Positions 28,510 to 38,239 are shown, counted from the stretch's first letter. The stretch is 64,000 nucleotides of DNA from an uncultured Muribaculaceae bacterium (GCA_910579605.1 CAJTUG010000003.1:40184-104183); one strand, 5' to 3'. Notes: a model not told the origin generated them from the sequence alone. Translations and numbers: made by a program.

Positions 28510-30759
28510 ATGGAAAAATCTGTCGTTTCGTTTTCTCTCCGATACAACGCGCTGTATATTCCCGATAATGTGGTTTCTGCGGAAACTGTCAACAATCGGG
28601 CATTGTCTTTTGCCGTTAAAATGGCAGATTACGGCTTTATGCTGTCGCCAGAATTGCTTTTGGCGGTTAGCGGTATGGACGACGACCAAATACAAGACTA
28701 TGTTAAGGCAGTAGAGAGCATATTGGGGATTGGCCTGAATTGGGCGTCCCTACGCAAGAATTGGCTCACACCGCCGGAAAACACGTGGGAGGACGTGAAA
28801 TTAGGCTGGTTGTTTAATGAGTTATATCCCTATTTACCCGAATCCCAAGCAATTGAACTGCCTTGTGGACATGTGTTGCCAAAAGGATTTTTCCCTCTTG
28901 AAAAGTATAATGGTTGCCCCATATGCGGAACGCCCTTTGAGCTTGCCGATTTCGTGTTGGAAGGTCAGTCCAATCCTCGTAAACTTTTGAATTTATGGCG
29001 AGATAAAGATGTGTATGAGCTTTTCCGTAGCATCATGGAATCGCCGGTTGCACCTCAGGAATCGGCAGTGGAAACAATCAAGGAAATATCTTCTTTGCCA
29101 ATTTCTATGCCACAGGTATTGCCTGCTACAAAGGAAATGATGTTGCTCTATTGTCATTATTTTGCGGGAGCAGACAGGCTTAGGGAATATCTGACGACCC
29201 CTTCGCTGATTTTCAGTTATTTGTGGTATCTAAACACCGATATACTCAGATTCTATAAACCATCTACGATTTACCGACAAATTATATATTCCTATACCTC
29301 TCATGGGATGGTTACCCGGGGTGCAGAGCAAGCTTTGGAAAAACGCAAGGATGAGCTTAAACTTAAATATGACCGTCATAGTTGCCGTCTTGTTGCAGAT
29401 TTGCTTGAGAATTGCGATATGACACCCGAGCAGATGTGTGCCGATATGCATCCTCGACGTCAGATGTGGGTGCGTTTTATCCGCGCGTTGCGTCTCACCG
29501 AATTTGCTCGTCGCAAGCAATATCCCCGTCTGCGCAGCATGTTGGACTTGTTCTATCGCAAAGATTATAAAGTGTGGGCCGGTGAGGTGGCTAAGGCTGC
29601 AAACCAAAAGAACGAAGAGCAAGTGCTCAAGTTGCTTAAAATGAGACCTGGTATATTTGCACGACTTTTGTTTTCCACCATGTTGACATTTGATGCAGAG
29701 CGTGTTGCCGGAGCTTTTGTGGAAATCGGTGAGGCTGTGCCACCTCGCTTGTTGGTGACATTGTCTATGTATGCCTATAATTATTTTAATTCCAATAGCC
29801 GGGTAGTGCAGCCAAACCCTACTACACGCAAGGATATTACTGCCAATCCTAAAGTGCTAAGGCTGAGCCAAAGCCGTAGGGATTATATGACCAGCCTTGT
29901 CAGGAACACCATGCAGGAGGCTCTGCGGAGGCATTATATGGCAAGTGTGGGGGATACTTTCGGTAAGAAGGTCTACATAGATCCTCAGCTATATCATATA
30001 CCCGTCGGAATAGGCGACCGAGGACAAGCTGTGCAGCAGACCTCTACGCTTTTGCAAGGACAGCAGATTCCTGTGGAAGGTGATAAATTGAGAGTGTTCT
30101 TGCAGTGGGGGGAAGGCTTGCCTCGTATGACTCTCGATATGGATTTGTCGGGTCTTATAATTTATGAAGACGGAGCTTGCCGTCCGGTGGCGTATTTCAA
30201 TCTTTCTTGTGAAGGAGCTGTGCATTCAGGCGATATACGTAGCATACCCGATAATGTCGGAACTGCCGAATACATAGAACTAGATATTCCGGCACTTGAG
30301 AAATCTGGTGCTAAACAAGTGTTCTTCATGAGTAATGCTTACTCTGTAGGGACTATAAATCCAAATTTAAAATTGGGTTGGATGAGTTCTAAATACACTA
30401 TGGTGGTAGATGAGAATACAGGAGTGGCTTATGACCCTTCTACGGTTCAGATGTTGGCGGCTGTTGATTCTTCAAATCTTTCGCGTGGGTTGGTTTTTGC
30501 GGCTCTTGATGTTGAAAAACGCCAGGTTACCTGGCTTGAATATCCGTTCCCCGGGCAAAATATAAACGATGCCGACGCCGATTCTATAAATCTGCTCCTC
30601 CGGCGCTTGGAGTCTAAAATGAAAATTGGCGAGCTGCTGCGTCTTCGTGCCGATGCTTTGGGGCAGCAGTTGGCGGCAAAACCCGAAGAGGCCGATGAAA
30701 CGTATACTCTTGATTGGGCTTCTAATCCGGCAAATCCGGCGGAATTGCTTTTGAAATAA
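28510..30759 (+). CDS. RING-type zinc and TerD-like domain protein (MXAN_6230/SCO0854-like)
   Basis: The 749-residue protein carries a RING-like zinc site, C119-x-H121 and C136-P-I-C139, after about 110 unassigned residues. A long helical middle follows (about 200-500). The C-terminal part (about 510-660) resembles TerD: DMDLSGLIIYEDG, the characteristic VHSGD (571-575), EYIELDIPAL and KQVFFMSNAYS. This arrangement and length match the MXAN_6230/SCO0854 family of RING proteins known from actinomycetes and myxobacteria. TerD proteins bind calcium and respond to stress or tellurite, and no function is proven for the fused family. It is a single gene with a terminated leader before it. Confidence 0.7.
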   Translation: MEKSVVSFSLRYNALYIPDNVVSAETVNNRALSFAVKMADYGFMLSPELLLAVSGMDDDQIQDYVKAVESILGIGLNWASLRKNWLTPPENTWEDVKLGWLFNELYPYLPESQAIELPCGHVLPKGFFPLEKYNGCPICGTPFELADFVLEGQSNPRKLLNLWRDKDVYELFRSIMESPVAPQESAVETIKEISSLPISMPQVLPATKEMMLLYCHYFAGADRLREYLTTPSLIFSYLWYLNTDILRFYKPSTIYRQIIYSYTSHGMVTRGAEQALEKRKDELKLKYDRHSCRLVADLLENCDMTPEQMCADMHPRRQMWVRFIRALRLTEFARRKQYPRLRSMLDLFYRKDYKVWAGEVAKAANQKNEEQVLKLLKMRPGIFARLLFSTMLTFDAERVAGAFVEIGEAVPPRLLVTLSMYAYNYFNSNSRVVQPNPTTRKDITANPKVLRLSQSRRDYMTSLVRNTMQEALRRHYMASVGDTFGKKVYIDPQLYHIPVGIGDRGQAVQQTSTLLQGQQIPVEGDKLRVFLQWGEGLPRMTLDMDLSGLIIYEDGACRPVAYFNLSCEGAVHSGDIRSIPDNVGTAEYIELDIPALEKSGAKQVFFMSNAYSVGTINPNLKLGWMSSKYTMVVDENTGVAYDPSTVQMLAAVDSSNLSRGLVFAALDVEKRQVTWLEYPFPGQNINDADADSINLLLRRLESKMKIGELLRLRADALGQQLAAKPEEADETYTLDWASNPANPAELLLK

Positions 30760-30768
30760 AACTATATA

Positions 30769-30808
30769 AAAAACTGCGGCCTTGTGTTTTCACGAGGCCG
30801 CAGTTTTT
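30769..30808. terminator. Bidirectional terminator between the RING/TerD gene and efp
   Basis: AAAAACTGCGGCCT (30769-30782) pairs with AGGCCGCAGTTTTT (30795-30808). It serves the converging transcripts on both sides. Confidence 0.88.
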
Positions 30809-30820
30809 ATATGGTTTTAT

Positions 30821-31387
30821 TTAAGCTTTGATACGTTCAACGTAGGAACCGTCGCGTGTGTCGATTCTTACCTTGTCGCCGATGTTGCAGAAAAGGGGCA
30901 CACGGATTTCTGCGCCTGTTTCTACGGTAGCGGGCTTGAGGGTGTTTGTGGCGGTATCGCCTTTGATGCCTGGTTCTGTGTAGGTGATTTCAAGAACCAC
31001 GCTCATTGGCATTTCGCAAGTGAGGATAGTTTCGGAAGCAGCGTGAACCATAGCTTCGCAGATATCGCCTTCTTTGAGGAACTGTACTCCTTCAATGCTT
31101 TCGCCGGGAATGGTAACCTGTTCAAAAGTTTCGGTGTGCATAAAGTTGTAGCCCATGTCGTCTTTGTAGAGGAACTGGTAGGGGCGACGTTCGATGCGAA
31201 CTTCTTCTACTTTAACACCGGAGTTCCATGTTTTGTCGAGTATGCGGCCGGTTTGTACGTTGCGGAGCTTCGTGCGTACGAAAGCCGGGCCTTTACCTGG
31301 TTTTACATGGAGGAATTCTTTGATGAAATAGTATGTGCCATCAATGTCGAGGCACATTCCGTTTTTGAAATCAGCAGTTGTTGCCAT
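30821..31387 (-). CDS. efp: Elongation factor P
   Basis: EF-P enters the ribosomal E site and relieves stalling at polyproline. The 188-residue protein starts at the ATG giving [10 protein letters not shown]. An upstream in-frame start would add 19 residues and overlap the promoter. The domain I loop VKPGKGPAF carries Lys32 at the position that is modified in other bacteria. The C-terminal domain holds [19 protein letters not shown], the usual EF-P signature. Which modification enzyme acts is not shown here. It has its own promoter inside the end of the MATE gene. Confidence 0.96.
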   Translation of the reverse strand: MATTADFKNGMCLDIDGTYYFIKEFLHVKPGKGPAFVRTKLRNVQTGRILDKTWNSGVKVEEVRIERRPYQFLYKDDMGYNFMHTETFEQVTIPGESIEGVQFLKEGDICEAMVHAASETILTCEMPMSVVLEITYTEPGIKGDTATNTLKPATVETGAEIRVPLFCNIGDKVRIDTRDGSYVERIKA

Positions 31388-31441
31388 AAAAAATGGTAAT
31401 GAGTATTGTGTTTTTTTGATTTGTCTTTGAGAATCAATATG

Positions 31442-31472
31442 CAAATTTAAGCATTTTCCTCAATATAGCCAA
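31442..31472 (-). promoter_or_regulatory. Promoter of efp
   Basis: Minus strand TAAATTTG (31449-31442) with TTG (31472-31470) 20 bp upstream. It overlaps the 3' end of the MATE gene. Confidence 0.55.
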
Positions 31473-32838
31473 TTTTCGTGGTGTTTTCCACCGATTTTTC
31501 GTTCAACATACGCCGCGAAAGAGCCGAAAAAGCCACAGCCATCAGTATTGAGGTCAATGTCCATGTTACCGGGTAGACTGTCATGAGTCTATAAAACGGG
31601 GCGTTTGCAGGGAAATATGCCACCCAGATCAAACGTACCACACATGTGCCGAAGATAGTAATCAAAGCAGGTGTCATGGACCGTCCGAGAGCTCGCATTA
31701 TCTGACCTGCCATTTCGTAATAGCAAGCAATCCACTGGAAGAGCAGCACGTAGTGAATACGTTGGAGGGCGTATACCAAAACTTGGGGATCTTGAGTGAA
31801 AGCCGACAGGAAAAATTCGCCTTGCCAAGCTATGAGTATATTGAGGAACGCCGACAGCCCGACGCTTAAAAGTATGCTCAAGCGGAATATGCGTTTGACA
31901 CGGTCGTATTGCCCGGCACCGTAGTTTTGGGAAGCGAAAGCAACGGCTGTCTGCCCTATGGCGTTGATAACGAAATAGCAATAGAATTCGTAGTTTATAG
32001 CTGTTGCCGAGCCTGCTACGGCAAAGCTTCCGAAGGTATTTATTGCCGAGAGTACGAAAACGTTTGAAAACGCAAAAATAGTGCTTTGTAGCCCTGCAGG
32101 CAAGCCCACGCGGCAGATTTTGCCTATTTCTGAAAAACCGGTGCGCAGGTTGCTGAAATCAAGTTTGATATCGCTTTTTTCTCTTACGAGTATAGCCACT
32201 ATTATAGCGGCGTTTACGGCTGTTGAAATCACGGTTCCCCATGCAACTCCGGCCACTCCCATGCCTAATATTATAACGAAGAAAAGGTTGAGGGCCACGT
32301 TTACTATCCCTGCAGCTATAAGGGCAAAGAACGGGCGTTTGGTGTCGCCTATGCTTCGGAGTATAGCTGCTCCGAAATTGAAGATTATCAGGAATGGCAT
32401 TCCGCCTACAAGAATGCGGAGGTATTCCAGTGCTTCGTCCATTATTTCCTGAGGTGTAGCCAGCAGCTCAAGTAGGGGGCGGGCAACCAATTGTCCTGCA
32501 ACTAGGAGAATGATACTGCATATTATTGAGAGGACAGCCGATGCGGCTACAGAAGCTCTCACGCCTTTTGCGTTCTTGTTGCCTATATAGTTTGCTATAA
32601 CTACGTTTATGCCTACGGATATGCCTAAAAAGAGGTTTACTATCAATCCGAGTACCGGGCCGTTGGCACCTACTGCAGCCAGGGCGTGGCTACCGGCAAA
32701 ACGTCCTACCACGGCAACATCGACAGCGTTGAACGATTGCTGCAGCAGTCCGCTTGCAATGAGAGGAACGGCAAATAAGAGCATTTTGCTCAGGAGAGGT
32801 CCCCTGAGCATGTCTATTTCATTATTGTTGTTTTTCAT
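31447..32838 (-). CDS. MATE family efflux transporter
   Basis: The 463-residue inner-membrane protein has twelve predicted helices in two related halves, starting [24 protein letters not shown] with the conserved [12 protein letters not shown] segment. [18 protein letters not shown] in the first half and its counterpart [15 protein letters not shown] in the second are typical of MATE proteins. They expel cationic drugs or metabolites in exchange for Na+ or H+. The substrate is unknown. It lies 49 nt after the PBP1A gene and probably shares its transcript. Confidence 0.9.
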   Translation of the reverse strand: MKNNNNEIDMLRGPLLSKMLLFAVPLIASGLLQQSFNAVDVAVVGRFAGSHALAAVGANGPVLGLIVNLFLGISVGINVVIANYIGNKNAKGVRASVAASAVLSIICSIILLVAGQLVARPLLELLATPQEIMDEALEYLRILVGGMPFLIIFNFGAAILRSIGDTKRPFFALIAAGIVNVALNLFFVIILGMGVAGVAWGTVISTAVNAAIIVAILVREKSDIKLDFSNLRTGFSEIGKICRVGLPAGLQSTIFAFSNVFVLSAINTFGSFAVAGSATAINYEFYCYFVINAIGQTAVAFASQNYGAGQYDRVKRIFRLSILLSVGLSAFLNILIAWQGEFFLSAFTQDPQVLVYALQRIHYVLLFQWIACYYEMAGQIMRALGRSMTPALITIFGTCVVRLIWVAYFPANAPFYRLMTVYPVTWTLTSILMAVAFSALSRRMLNEKSVENTTKIGYIEENA

Positions 32839-32887
32839 TAATCTTTTCTACCTTCTTTTCTTTGTTTGAGGCTTGTGTTTCCCTGCG

Positions 32888-35293
32888 TTAGTCAAACGCT
32901 CCTGAAATGGCCTCTTCTATGGTTTGTTCCTCCTCGATGGGCGCAAATTGGCTTGAGCACAAGTCTATGTCGGAGGGGAATTCAAATCTGGTCTCTTGCG
33001 AGTAGGGCAGAGTGGGGTCGGCATAGACTTTGGAAATATATTTGCCATATATCGGGAGTGCCATTGACGCGCCTTGGCCTTGAGCCATATTGTTGAAATG
33101 GATATAGCGGTCGTCTCCACCCACCCATGTGCCGCTCACCAGCTCGGGAGTGAAGCCCATGAACCAACCGTCGGCATTGTCGTTGGTAGTACCTGTTTTT
33201 CCTCCCATCTGGGCAGTGAGGCTATAAGGAGGCCTGCGCAGGCGGTTGCCGGTGCCGCTGTCTACAACGTTGAGTAGAATCGACAGTATGCGGTAATATC
33301 CTTGGCGAGTCATCACTTCTGTTTGTATCGGGGAGAAATTGGAAATTATGTTTCCGTTTGCGTCGGCTATAGCAGTTACAAATACCGGGTCGGAGCGCAT
33401 ACCGCCGTTTGCAAACGCGCTGTAGGCCGTAACCATTTCTTTGACAGAAACCTCGCAAGGTCCCAGACAGAGTGATTTTACTGCCGGAAGCTGGTTTGTA
33501 ATTCCGTAGCTGTGCATGCGTTTGACAAGTTCGGCAGGACTGAGCCTGTCCATTATGCGTGCAGATATCCAGTTGTTGGAGTTGGTGAGAGCCCATCTCA
33601 GATCTACCATTTCGCCTATGCGTGCTTTCCCTGCGTTTCTGGGTTGCCATATCTTGCCGTTTTCGTCGTAAAGGGTTGGCTGATCGTTGAGAAGTTGTGT
33701 ACAAGGGGTAAACTCGTCGGTCTCAAGTGCATAGGTGTAAAGGAATGGCTTTATTGTAGAGCCGATCTGCCGGCGTCCGGTAGAAACCATATCGTATTGG
33801 AAGAAGCGGAAATCTGGTCCGCCTACATATGCCTTGACGAATCCTGTAGACGGGTCCATGCTCATGAAACCGGCTCGGAGGAATGATTTGGTGTATAAAA
33901 TGGAATCGCGGGGAGTCATGACGGTGTCTATCGGGCCGTCGTATGAGAAAACTGTCATTTCTACAGGCTCGTTGAATTGTTCCATTATCTGTTCTTCCGA
34001 CAGATTTGCCACTTTTCCCACCCTGTGGCGCTCGCTTTGTCTTATTGCGGTCTGGATGAGTTTCTGGCGCATATTGTCGGATAATTCTGCTCTGTTAGAC
34101 GTATATGGCCTGCCGCTCCAGTTTTTCTTTTCGCGGAAGAATTGTTTTTGCAACGATTCCATGTGCTCGCCAACGGCTTCTTCGGCGTATTGCTGCATTC
34201 GCGAGTCTATGGTGGTATAGATTTTGAGTCCGTCGTTGTATATGTCGTATTTTGTTCCGTCTGGTTTTCTGTTCTTTTCAATCCAACCAAACAGCGGGTT
34301 TGTAGCCCATGCTATAGAGTCGTCTACATATTTCTGACGGTCCCACGAGGGGTAGTTGTCGCGTTTCGGTTTTTTTGCGGTCAGAATCCTTCTTAGTTCT
34401 TCGCGGAAATATGGCGCGGGTCCTTCTTTGTGGTCCACGCGGTGGAAATCGAGTACGAGCGGTTGTGCTTGTAGCTCTGCAGTCTGCTCTTTTGAGAGCA
34501 TTCCGGCTTTGCGCATTTGTTCGAGGACAACGTTTCGGCGATCGCGTGTGCGTTCTGGATGGCGCACGGGATTGAAATAACTTGGGTTTTTCACCATTCC
34601 CACAAGAGTGGCTGCTTCAAGGGTGTTGAGGTCTGCGGCATCTTTATTGAAATAAACTTTTGCGGCGCTTTTTATGCCGACGGCGTTATAGAGGAAATCG
34701 AATTGGTTGAGGTACATTTTCAATATTTCCTCTTTGGAATAGAATCGCTCAAGCTTTATTGCTATCATCCATTCTATCGGTTTTTGCATAGCTCGGCTAA
34801 GGAAACCGTTGCTGGGGGGCGTGTAGAGTTGTTTTGCCAATTGCTGAGTAATTGTAGATCCGCCGCCGGCATTTTTTTGGCGGAGTATCACGGTTTTGAG
34901 AATTGCTCGAGCCAAGGCTTTGACATCTATTCCTGAGTGATCTTCAAAACGGGCGTCTTCTGTTGCTATAAGAGCATCTACGACAGCCGGGGAAATTTCG
35001 TCGAAATCGGCGTATACGCGGTTTCCGGTGTTGCGGAAATAACGTCCCAATTCCTGTCCGTCGGAGCTGTAGATTATTGAAGCAAATTTATCTTGAGGAT
35101 TTTTGAGGTCTTCTATCGGTGGCATGTAGCCTATTGCGCCGTTGTATACCAACACGAAGAACACCCCTAAAAATACGATAGCTGCCACAAAAGCTATCCA
35201 GAGGGTGCGTATAGTATATTTCACCCATTTTTTTGTCTGTTTAGGTCTGGGAGGTGTGTTGCTCTGTCGGTTATTTGTTGAGTTTGTTGGCAT
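32888..35293 (-). CDS. Class A penicillin-binding protein (PBP1A)
   Basis: Bifunctional peptidoglycan synthase. After an N-terminal cytoplasmic tail and one membrane helix (about 27-50) comes the GT51 glycosyltransferase domain with EDARFEDHSG, GGSTITQQLAKQLY and ILKMYLNQ. The transpeptidase domain has the catalytic Ser in GSTIKPF, the second motif SNN and the third KTGTTND. The 801-residue length is usual. It has its own promoter, divergent from the tRNA-Leu promoter, and is followed by the MATE gene. Confidence 0.95.
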   Translation of the reverse strand: MPTNSTNNRQSNTPPRPKQTKKWVKYTIRTLWIAFVAAIVFLGVFFVLVYNGAIGYMPPIEDLKNPQDKFASIIYSSDGQELGRYFRNTGNRVYADFDEISPAVVDALIATEDARFEDHSGIDVKALARAILKTVILRQKNAGGGSTITQQLAKQLYTPPSNGFLSRAMQKPIEWMIAIKLERFYSKEEILKMYLNQFDFLYNAVGIKSAAKVYFNKDAADLNTLEAATLVGMVKNPSYFNPVRHPERTRDRRNVVLEQMRKAGMLSKEQTAELQAQPLVLDFHRVDHKEGPAPYFREELRRILTAKKPKRDNYPSWDRQKYVDDSIAWATNPLFGWIEKNRKPDGTKYDIYNDGLKIYTTIDSRMQQYAEEAVGEHMESLQKQFFREKKNWSGRPYTSNRAELSDNMRQKLIQTAIRQSERHRVGKVANLSEEQIMEQFNEPVEMTVFSYDGPIDTVMTPRDSILYTKSFLRAGFMSMDPSTGFVKAYVGGPDFRFFQYDMVSTGRRQIGSTIKPFLYTYALETDEFTPCTQLLNDQPTLYDENGKIWQPRNAGKARIGEMVDLRWALTNSNNWISARIMDRLSPAELVKRMHSYGITNQLPAVKSLCLGPCEVSVKEMVTAYSAFANGGMRSDPVFVTAIADANGNIISNFSPIQTEVMTRQGYYRILSILLNVVDSGTGNRLRRPPYSLTAQMGGKTGTTNDNADGWFMGFTPELVSGTWVGGDDRYIHFNNMAQGQGASMALPIYGKYISKVYADPTLPYSQETRFEFPSDIDLCSSQFAPIEEEQTIEEAISGAFD

Positions 35294-35324
35294 ATACCTT
35301 GTTGCTATGGTTCAAAACTGAGTT

Positions 35325-35356
35325 CAAAATTAACAAATTTCGCGAAAGTGTGCAAA
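35325..35356 (-). promoter_or_regulatory. Promoter of the PBP1A gene
   Basis: Minus strand TAATTTTG (35332-35325) and TTTG (35356-35353), spacer 20 bp. Confidence 0.68.
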
Positions 35357-35381
35357 TTCAGTCACAGTGAGTAGCGATAAA

Positions 35382-35413
35382 TTTGCATAATTTAGAAAAA
35401 AGCATTAATTTTG
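35382..35413 (+). promoter_or_regulatory. Promoter of tRNA-Leu
   Basis: TTTG (35382-35385) and TAATTTTG (35406-35413), spacer 20 bp, 14 nt before the mature tRNA. Confidence 0.75.
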
Positions 35414-35427
35414 CAAAACCAAAGGCT

Positions 35428-35511
35428 GCCCGGATGGTGGAATGGTAGACACGAGGGACTTAAAATCCCTTGGCCATCGCGGCTGTGCGGGTTCGAGTCC
35501 CGCTCCGGGCA
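35428..35511 (+). tRNA. tRNA-Leu (anticodon TAA)
   Basis: Class II tRNA with long variable arm. The acceptor GCCCGGA (35428-35434) pairs with TCCGGGC (35504-35510), discriminator A35511. The anticodon stem is AGGGA (35454-35458) with TCCCT (35466-35470), and TAA lies at 35461-35463. The T-arm is GCGGG TTCGAGT CCCGC. CCA is not encoded. Confidence 0.96.
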
Positions 35512-35634
35512 CTACTAATATGAAATTGGTAATTTTATATTTATAATTTGATAATTAGCAATTTCAATTCTGCTGTTTGAAGGCCTGTTTGCAGCTGTAT
35601 TTGTGATTATCCCCCATTTTTACCGTTGATGATT

Positions 35635-35895
35635 ATGAATTGCACCTATACTACAAAAGGTACGTGTTCCAAATCTATAAAATTCAAGTTGAATAACGAC
35701 GGCACAGTTGCTGATGTTGAATTTGAAGGCGGCTGCCATGGCAATACTCAAGGTATTTCTGCTCTTGCGCAAGGGCAAGATGCAAGGTGGCTTATAGGGC
35801 GCTTGAAAGGCCTTGATTGCAGGGGCAGAGGGACGTCATGCCCCGATCAGCTTGCGCAGGCTTTGGAAAAAGCATTGGGCGAATTGGCTCAATAA
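35635..35895 (+). CDS. TSCPD domain protein (TIGR03905 family)
   Basis: A small protein of about 86 residues, NCTYTTKGTCSKSIKF... with an EGGCHGN motif and the ending signature CRGRGTSCPDQLAQAL. The domain also occurs at the C-terminus of class II ribonucleotide reductases, where the cysteines bind zinc. The free-standing form has no known function. ATG at 35635 gives the usual family start; in-frame ATG 35629 and TTG 35626 lie just upstream. It may be read from the tRNA-Leu transcript. Confidence 0.85.
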   Translation: MNCTYTTKGTCSKSIKFKLNNDGTVADVEFEGGCHGNTQGISALAQGQDARWLIGRLKGLDCRGRGTSCPDQLAQALEKALGELAQ

Positions 35896-36070
35896 TTATT
35901 GTATTTGTCTGCTTTGATGGGCGCAGACGGATAAATCAAAAGTTTTTATATTGCTAAGATTACGCTTTTGCAGTTTTGGAATAGTGTCCGCTTGCATCTG
36001 AAATGGCTTGGTGCCGTTTGTCCTGTTTGCGCATGGGTTCAATTATAATATGTTGTGAAAGCGTGTAGTT

Positions 36071-36095
36071 AAGTGCGCAATGCCATTGCGCACTT
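36071..36095. repeat. Inverted repeat, 12-bp arms with 1-nt centre
   Basis: AAGTGCGCAATG (36071-36082) and its exact complement at 36084-36095. No T tract follows, so it is a poor terminator. It could be a protein-binding site, since it lies about 110 bp upstream of the susA-like promoter's -33 element. Confidence 0.6.
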
Positions 36096-36207
36096 GGATG
36101 AAATATCCGCCTAAACTATATTATCTGGCAGGTTTGAAAAACCAAATTCGGAGGATCGTAGTTGGCTATGGCTTTCCGATTTTTTTATGTTTTTTTATAA
36201 ATATTGA

Positions 36208-36239
36208 TTTGGGTGTAGGTGGGAAAATGCTTAATTTTG
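36208..36239 (+). promoter_or_regulatory. Promoter of the susA-like gene
   Basis: TTTG (36208-36211) and TAATTTTG (36232-36239), spacer 20 bp. The leader is about 75 nt. Confidence 0.7.
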
Positions 36240-36319
36240 CTGCCAAGGTGAACATTGCATTTAGAAAGAGATAGAGTTTGTTGTACTTGCCTTTTTTTAT
36301 TAACTTTATAACTCATCTC

Positions 36320-38161
36320 ATGAAAAAGTACATTGCGGCATTGTTCCTGATGCTCACCTTCTGCGTTAACGCACGTGTGAATCCGACGGTAGACCGAATA
36401 GAACCGCCATTCTGGTGGTCGGGTATGGTTGAACCGGAATTACAGTTAATGGTCTATGGTCAAGGAATCGGCGATTACCGCCCGACGATTTCCGACAGCA
36501 CCGTTGTGCTCAAAAGCTATAGCGCTTTTGAAAGCCCCAATTATCTTGTTTTGTATCTTGATGTTGAAAATGCCCGTCCCGGGAAATTTGACATTAAGTT
36601 TGAACGCAAGGGAGCCAAGACTATCACCGAAACATATGAATTGAAAGAACGTCGCGCCTCTACCGATGATATCCAAGGGTATAGTTCTGCGGATGTCCTT
36701 TACTTGATTATGCCCGACCGTTTTGCCAATGGGAACCCCGACAATGATAGCGTGGCTATGAAAGAACGTTATGTTGTGGACCGCGGCCGTCACATGGCTC
36801 GTCATGGCGGTGACCTCAAGGGAATCGAGGATCATTTAGATTATTTTACCGATTTGGGTGTGACAGCCATATGGCTGAATCCCGTTCTTGAGAATGATGC
36901 CCGTGGCGGGTCCTATCATGGTTATTTCTCTTCTGACATGTACAATGTAGACCGCCGTCTGGGTACAAACGAAGATTACCTCCGCCTTATAGACAAGGCT
37001 CACGGAAAAGGTTTGAAAGTGGTTATGGATATGATATTTAACCATATTGGTCCAAATCATCCTTGGGCATTGGATAACCCGTCTAAAGACTGGTTTAACA
37101 AGAGTCCCGAGCGTAGAGGCAACCACGACCTCTTTGTGTTCCACGATAATTATTCTTCGGACTATGACCGCGAGGTGATGGATAAATCGGGTTTCGGCAT
37201 CGATGTTAACCAAAGTAATCCTCATGTGGCTAAATATTTGATTCAAAACTCAATATGGTGGATAGAAAATAGCCGTATAGATGCTATCCGTCAAGATACT
37301 TATCCTTATTGCGACTATGAAATGATGCGCCAGTGGAATATTGCGGTTATGAAGGAATATCCTCAGTTTAATATCGTGGGAGAGGTATGGATTGAGAATC
37401 CGTTGGGTTCTGCATGGTGGCAGAAAGGAAACCGTTTGAATACGGGTAATGACCCTGAACTTAAATCGGTGATGGATTTCAAACTCATGTCGCTCGCCTC
37501 TGATGTTTTCAACAATAATGACGAAAAGGGCGGTAAGCTCAACCAGCTTTACCAACATATGACTTTTGATTATGTATATGCCGACATAAACAATGTTTTG
37601 CGCTTTTTGGACAATCATGATACCGACCGTTTCCTCAGGAGCGAACCTCAAGATTTGAGTGGTTTCAAGCAGGGTGCAGTGTTCCTTCTCACAGTTCCTG
37701 GTACACCTCAGTTGTATTATGGCCACGAGTTGCTTATGCATGGCAGCAAGAAGGCTCCAGGCGGCGACGGTAATGTGCGCCTTGATTTCCCCGGCGGTTG
37801 GGAAGGTGACTCTGTGAATTGTTTTACACGCGAAGGACGTTCGCCCATGCAGAACGAGGCTCGTGATTATCTGAGCCGTTTGCTCAAGTGGCGTCAGGGA
37901 AATAAAGTTGTGTCGGAGGGCACGATGAAGCACTACCTGCCCAACCGTGGTGTATACGTCTATGAACGCAGCCTCGGGGATAAGACCGTCATGGTATTTA
38001 TAAACGGTTCTACCCAAGCTGTAGAACTGCCCATGGCTCGCTATGCCGAATCTCTTAAGGGCCGTAGTGCCGGCCACGAGGTTACAAGTGGACGCAACGT
38101 GACTTTTGGCGAGAGCCTCGCTATGGAGCCGCGTGAGGTTATGCTCATAGAGCTTCAATAA
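36320..38161 (+). CDS. Periplasmic GH13 neopullulanase/cyclomaltodextrinase, SusA-like
   Basis: Hydrolyses alpha-1,4 bonds of maltooligosaccharides, cyclodextrins or pullulan. It has a Sec signal peptide (MKKYIAALFLMLTFCVNA), an N-terminal cyclomaltodextrinase-type beta domain (about 20-115), then the barrel with DVLYLIMPDRFANGNP. The catalytic triad is D326 (AIRQDTYP), E355 (VGEVWIENP) and D434 (LDNHDTDRF). The 613-residue length matches Bacteroides SusA (about 617). A TTG at 36278 upstream is in frame but would spoil the signal peptide. No SusCD pair or SusR regulator lies nearby. Confidence 0.9.
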   Translation: MKKYIAALFLMLTFCVNARVNPTVDRIEPPFWWSGMVEPELQLMVYGQGIGDYRPTISDSTVVLKSYSAFESPNYLVLYLDVENARPGKFDIKFERKGAKTITETYELKERRASTDDIQGYSSADVLYLIMPDRFANGNPDNDSVAMKERYVVDRGRHMARHGGDLKGIEDHLDYFTDLGVTAIWLNPVLENDARGGSYHGYFSSDMYNVDRRLGTNEDYLRLIDKAHGKGLKVVMDMIFNHIGPNHPWALDNPSKDWFNKSPERRGNHDLFVFHDNYSSDYDREVMDKSGFGIDVNQSNPHVAKYLIQNSIWWIENSRIDAIRQDTYPYCDYEMMRQWNIAVMKEYPQFNIVGEVWIENPLGSAWWQKGNRLNTGNDPELKSVMDFKLMSLASDVFNNNDEKGGKLNQLYQHMTFDYVYADINNVLRFLDNHDTDRFLRSEPQDLSGFKQGAVFLLTVPGTPQLYYGHELLMHGSKKAPGGDGNVRLDFPGGWEGDSVNCFTREGRSPMQNEARDYLSRLLKWRQGNKVVSEGTMKHYLPNRGVYVYERSLGDKTVMVFINGSTQAVELPMARYAESLKGRSAGHEVTSGRNVTFGESLAMEPREVMLIELQ

Positions 38162-38175
38162 TTGTTGATAAACCA

Positions 38176-38210
38176 GCCAAAGTTATCTACATCGTGTAGA
38201 TAACTTTGGC
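38176..38210. repeat. Perfect hairpin, 16-bp stem, after the susA-like gene
   Basis: GCCAAAGTTATCTACA (38176-38191) pairs with TGTAGATAACTTTGGC (38195-38210) around a TCG loop. No T tract follows, so it may act as a transcript-stabilising 3' hairpin or a Rho-assisted end. Confidence 0.65.
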
Positions 38211-38239
38211 CAATGGACTAATAATCACAATATTTATGG

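Larger units (their letters stand above)
35896..36319. other. Intergenic region upstream of the susA-like gene
   Basis: A 424-bp stretch with a 25-nt inverted repeat (36071-36095) and the promoter at 36208-36239. Frames here are short and have no recognisable family. Confidence 0.5.

Noticed and set aside
36080..36274. 64-residue frame before the susA-like gene
   Set aside because: Spans the palindrome and promoter and shows no protein-like pattern.
37250..38158. 302-residue minus-strand frame opposite the susA-like gene
   Set aside because: Antisense to the catalytic barrel; no motif or promoter.
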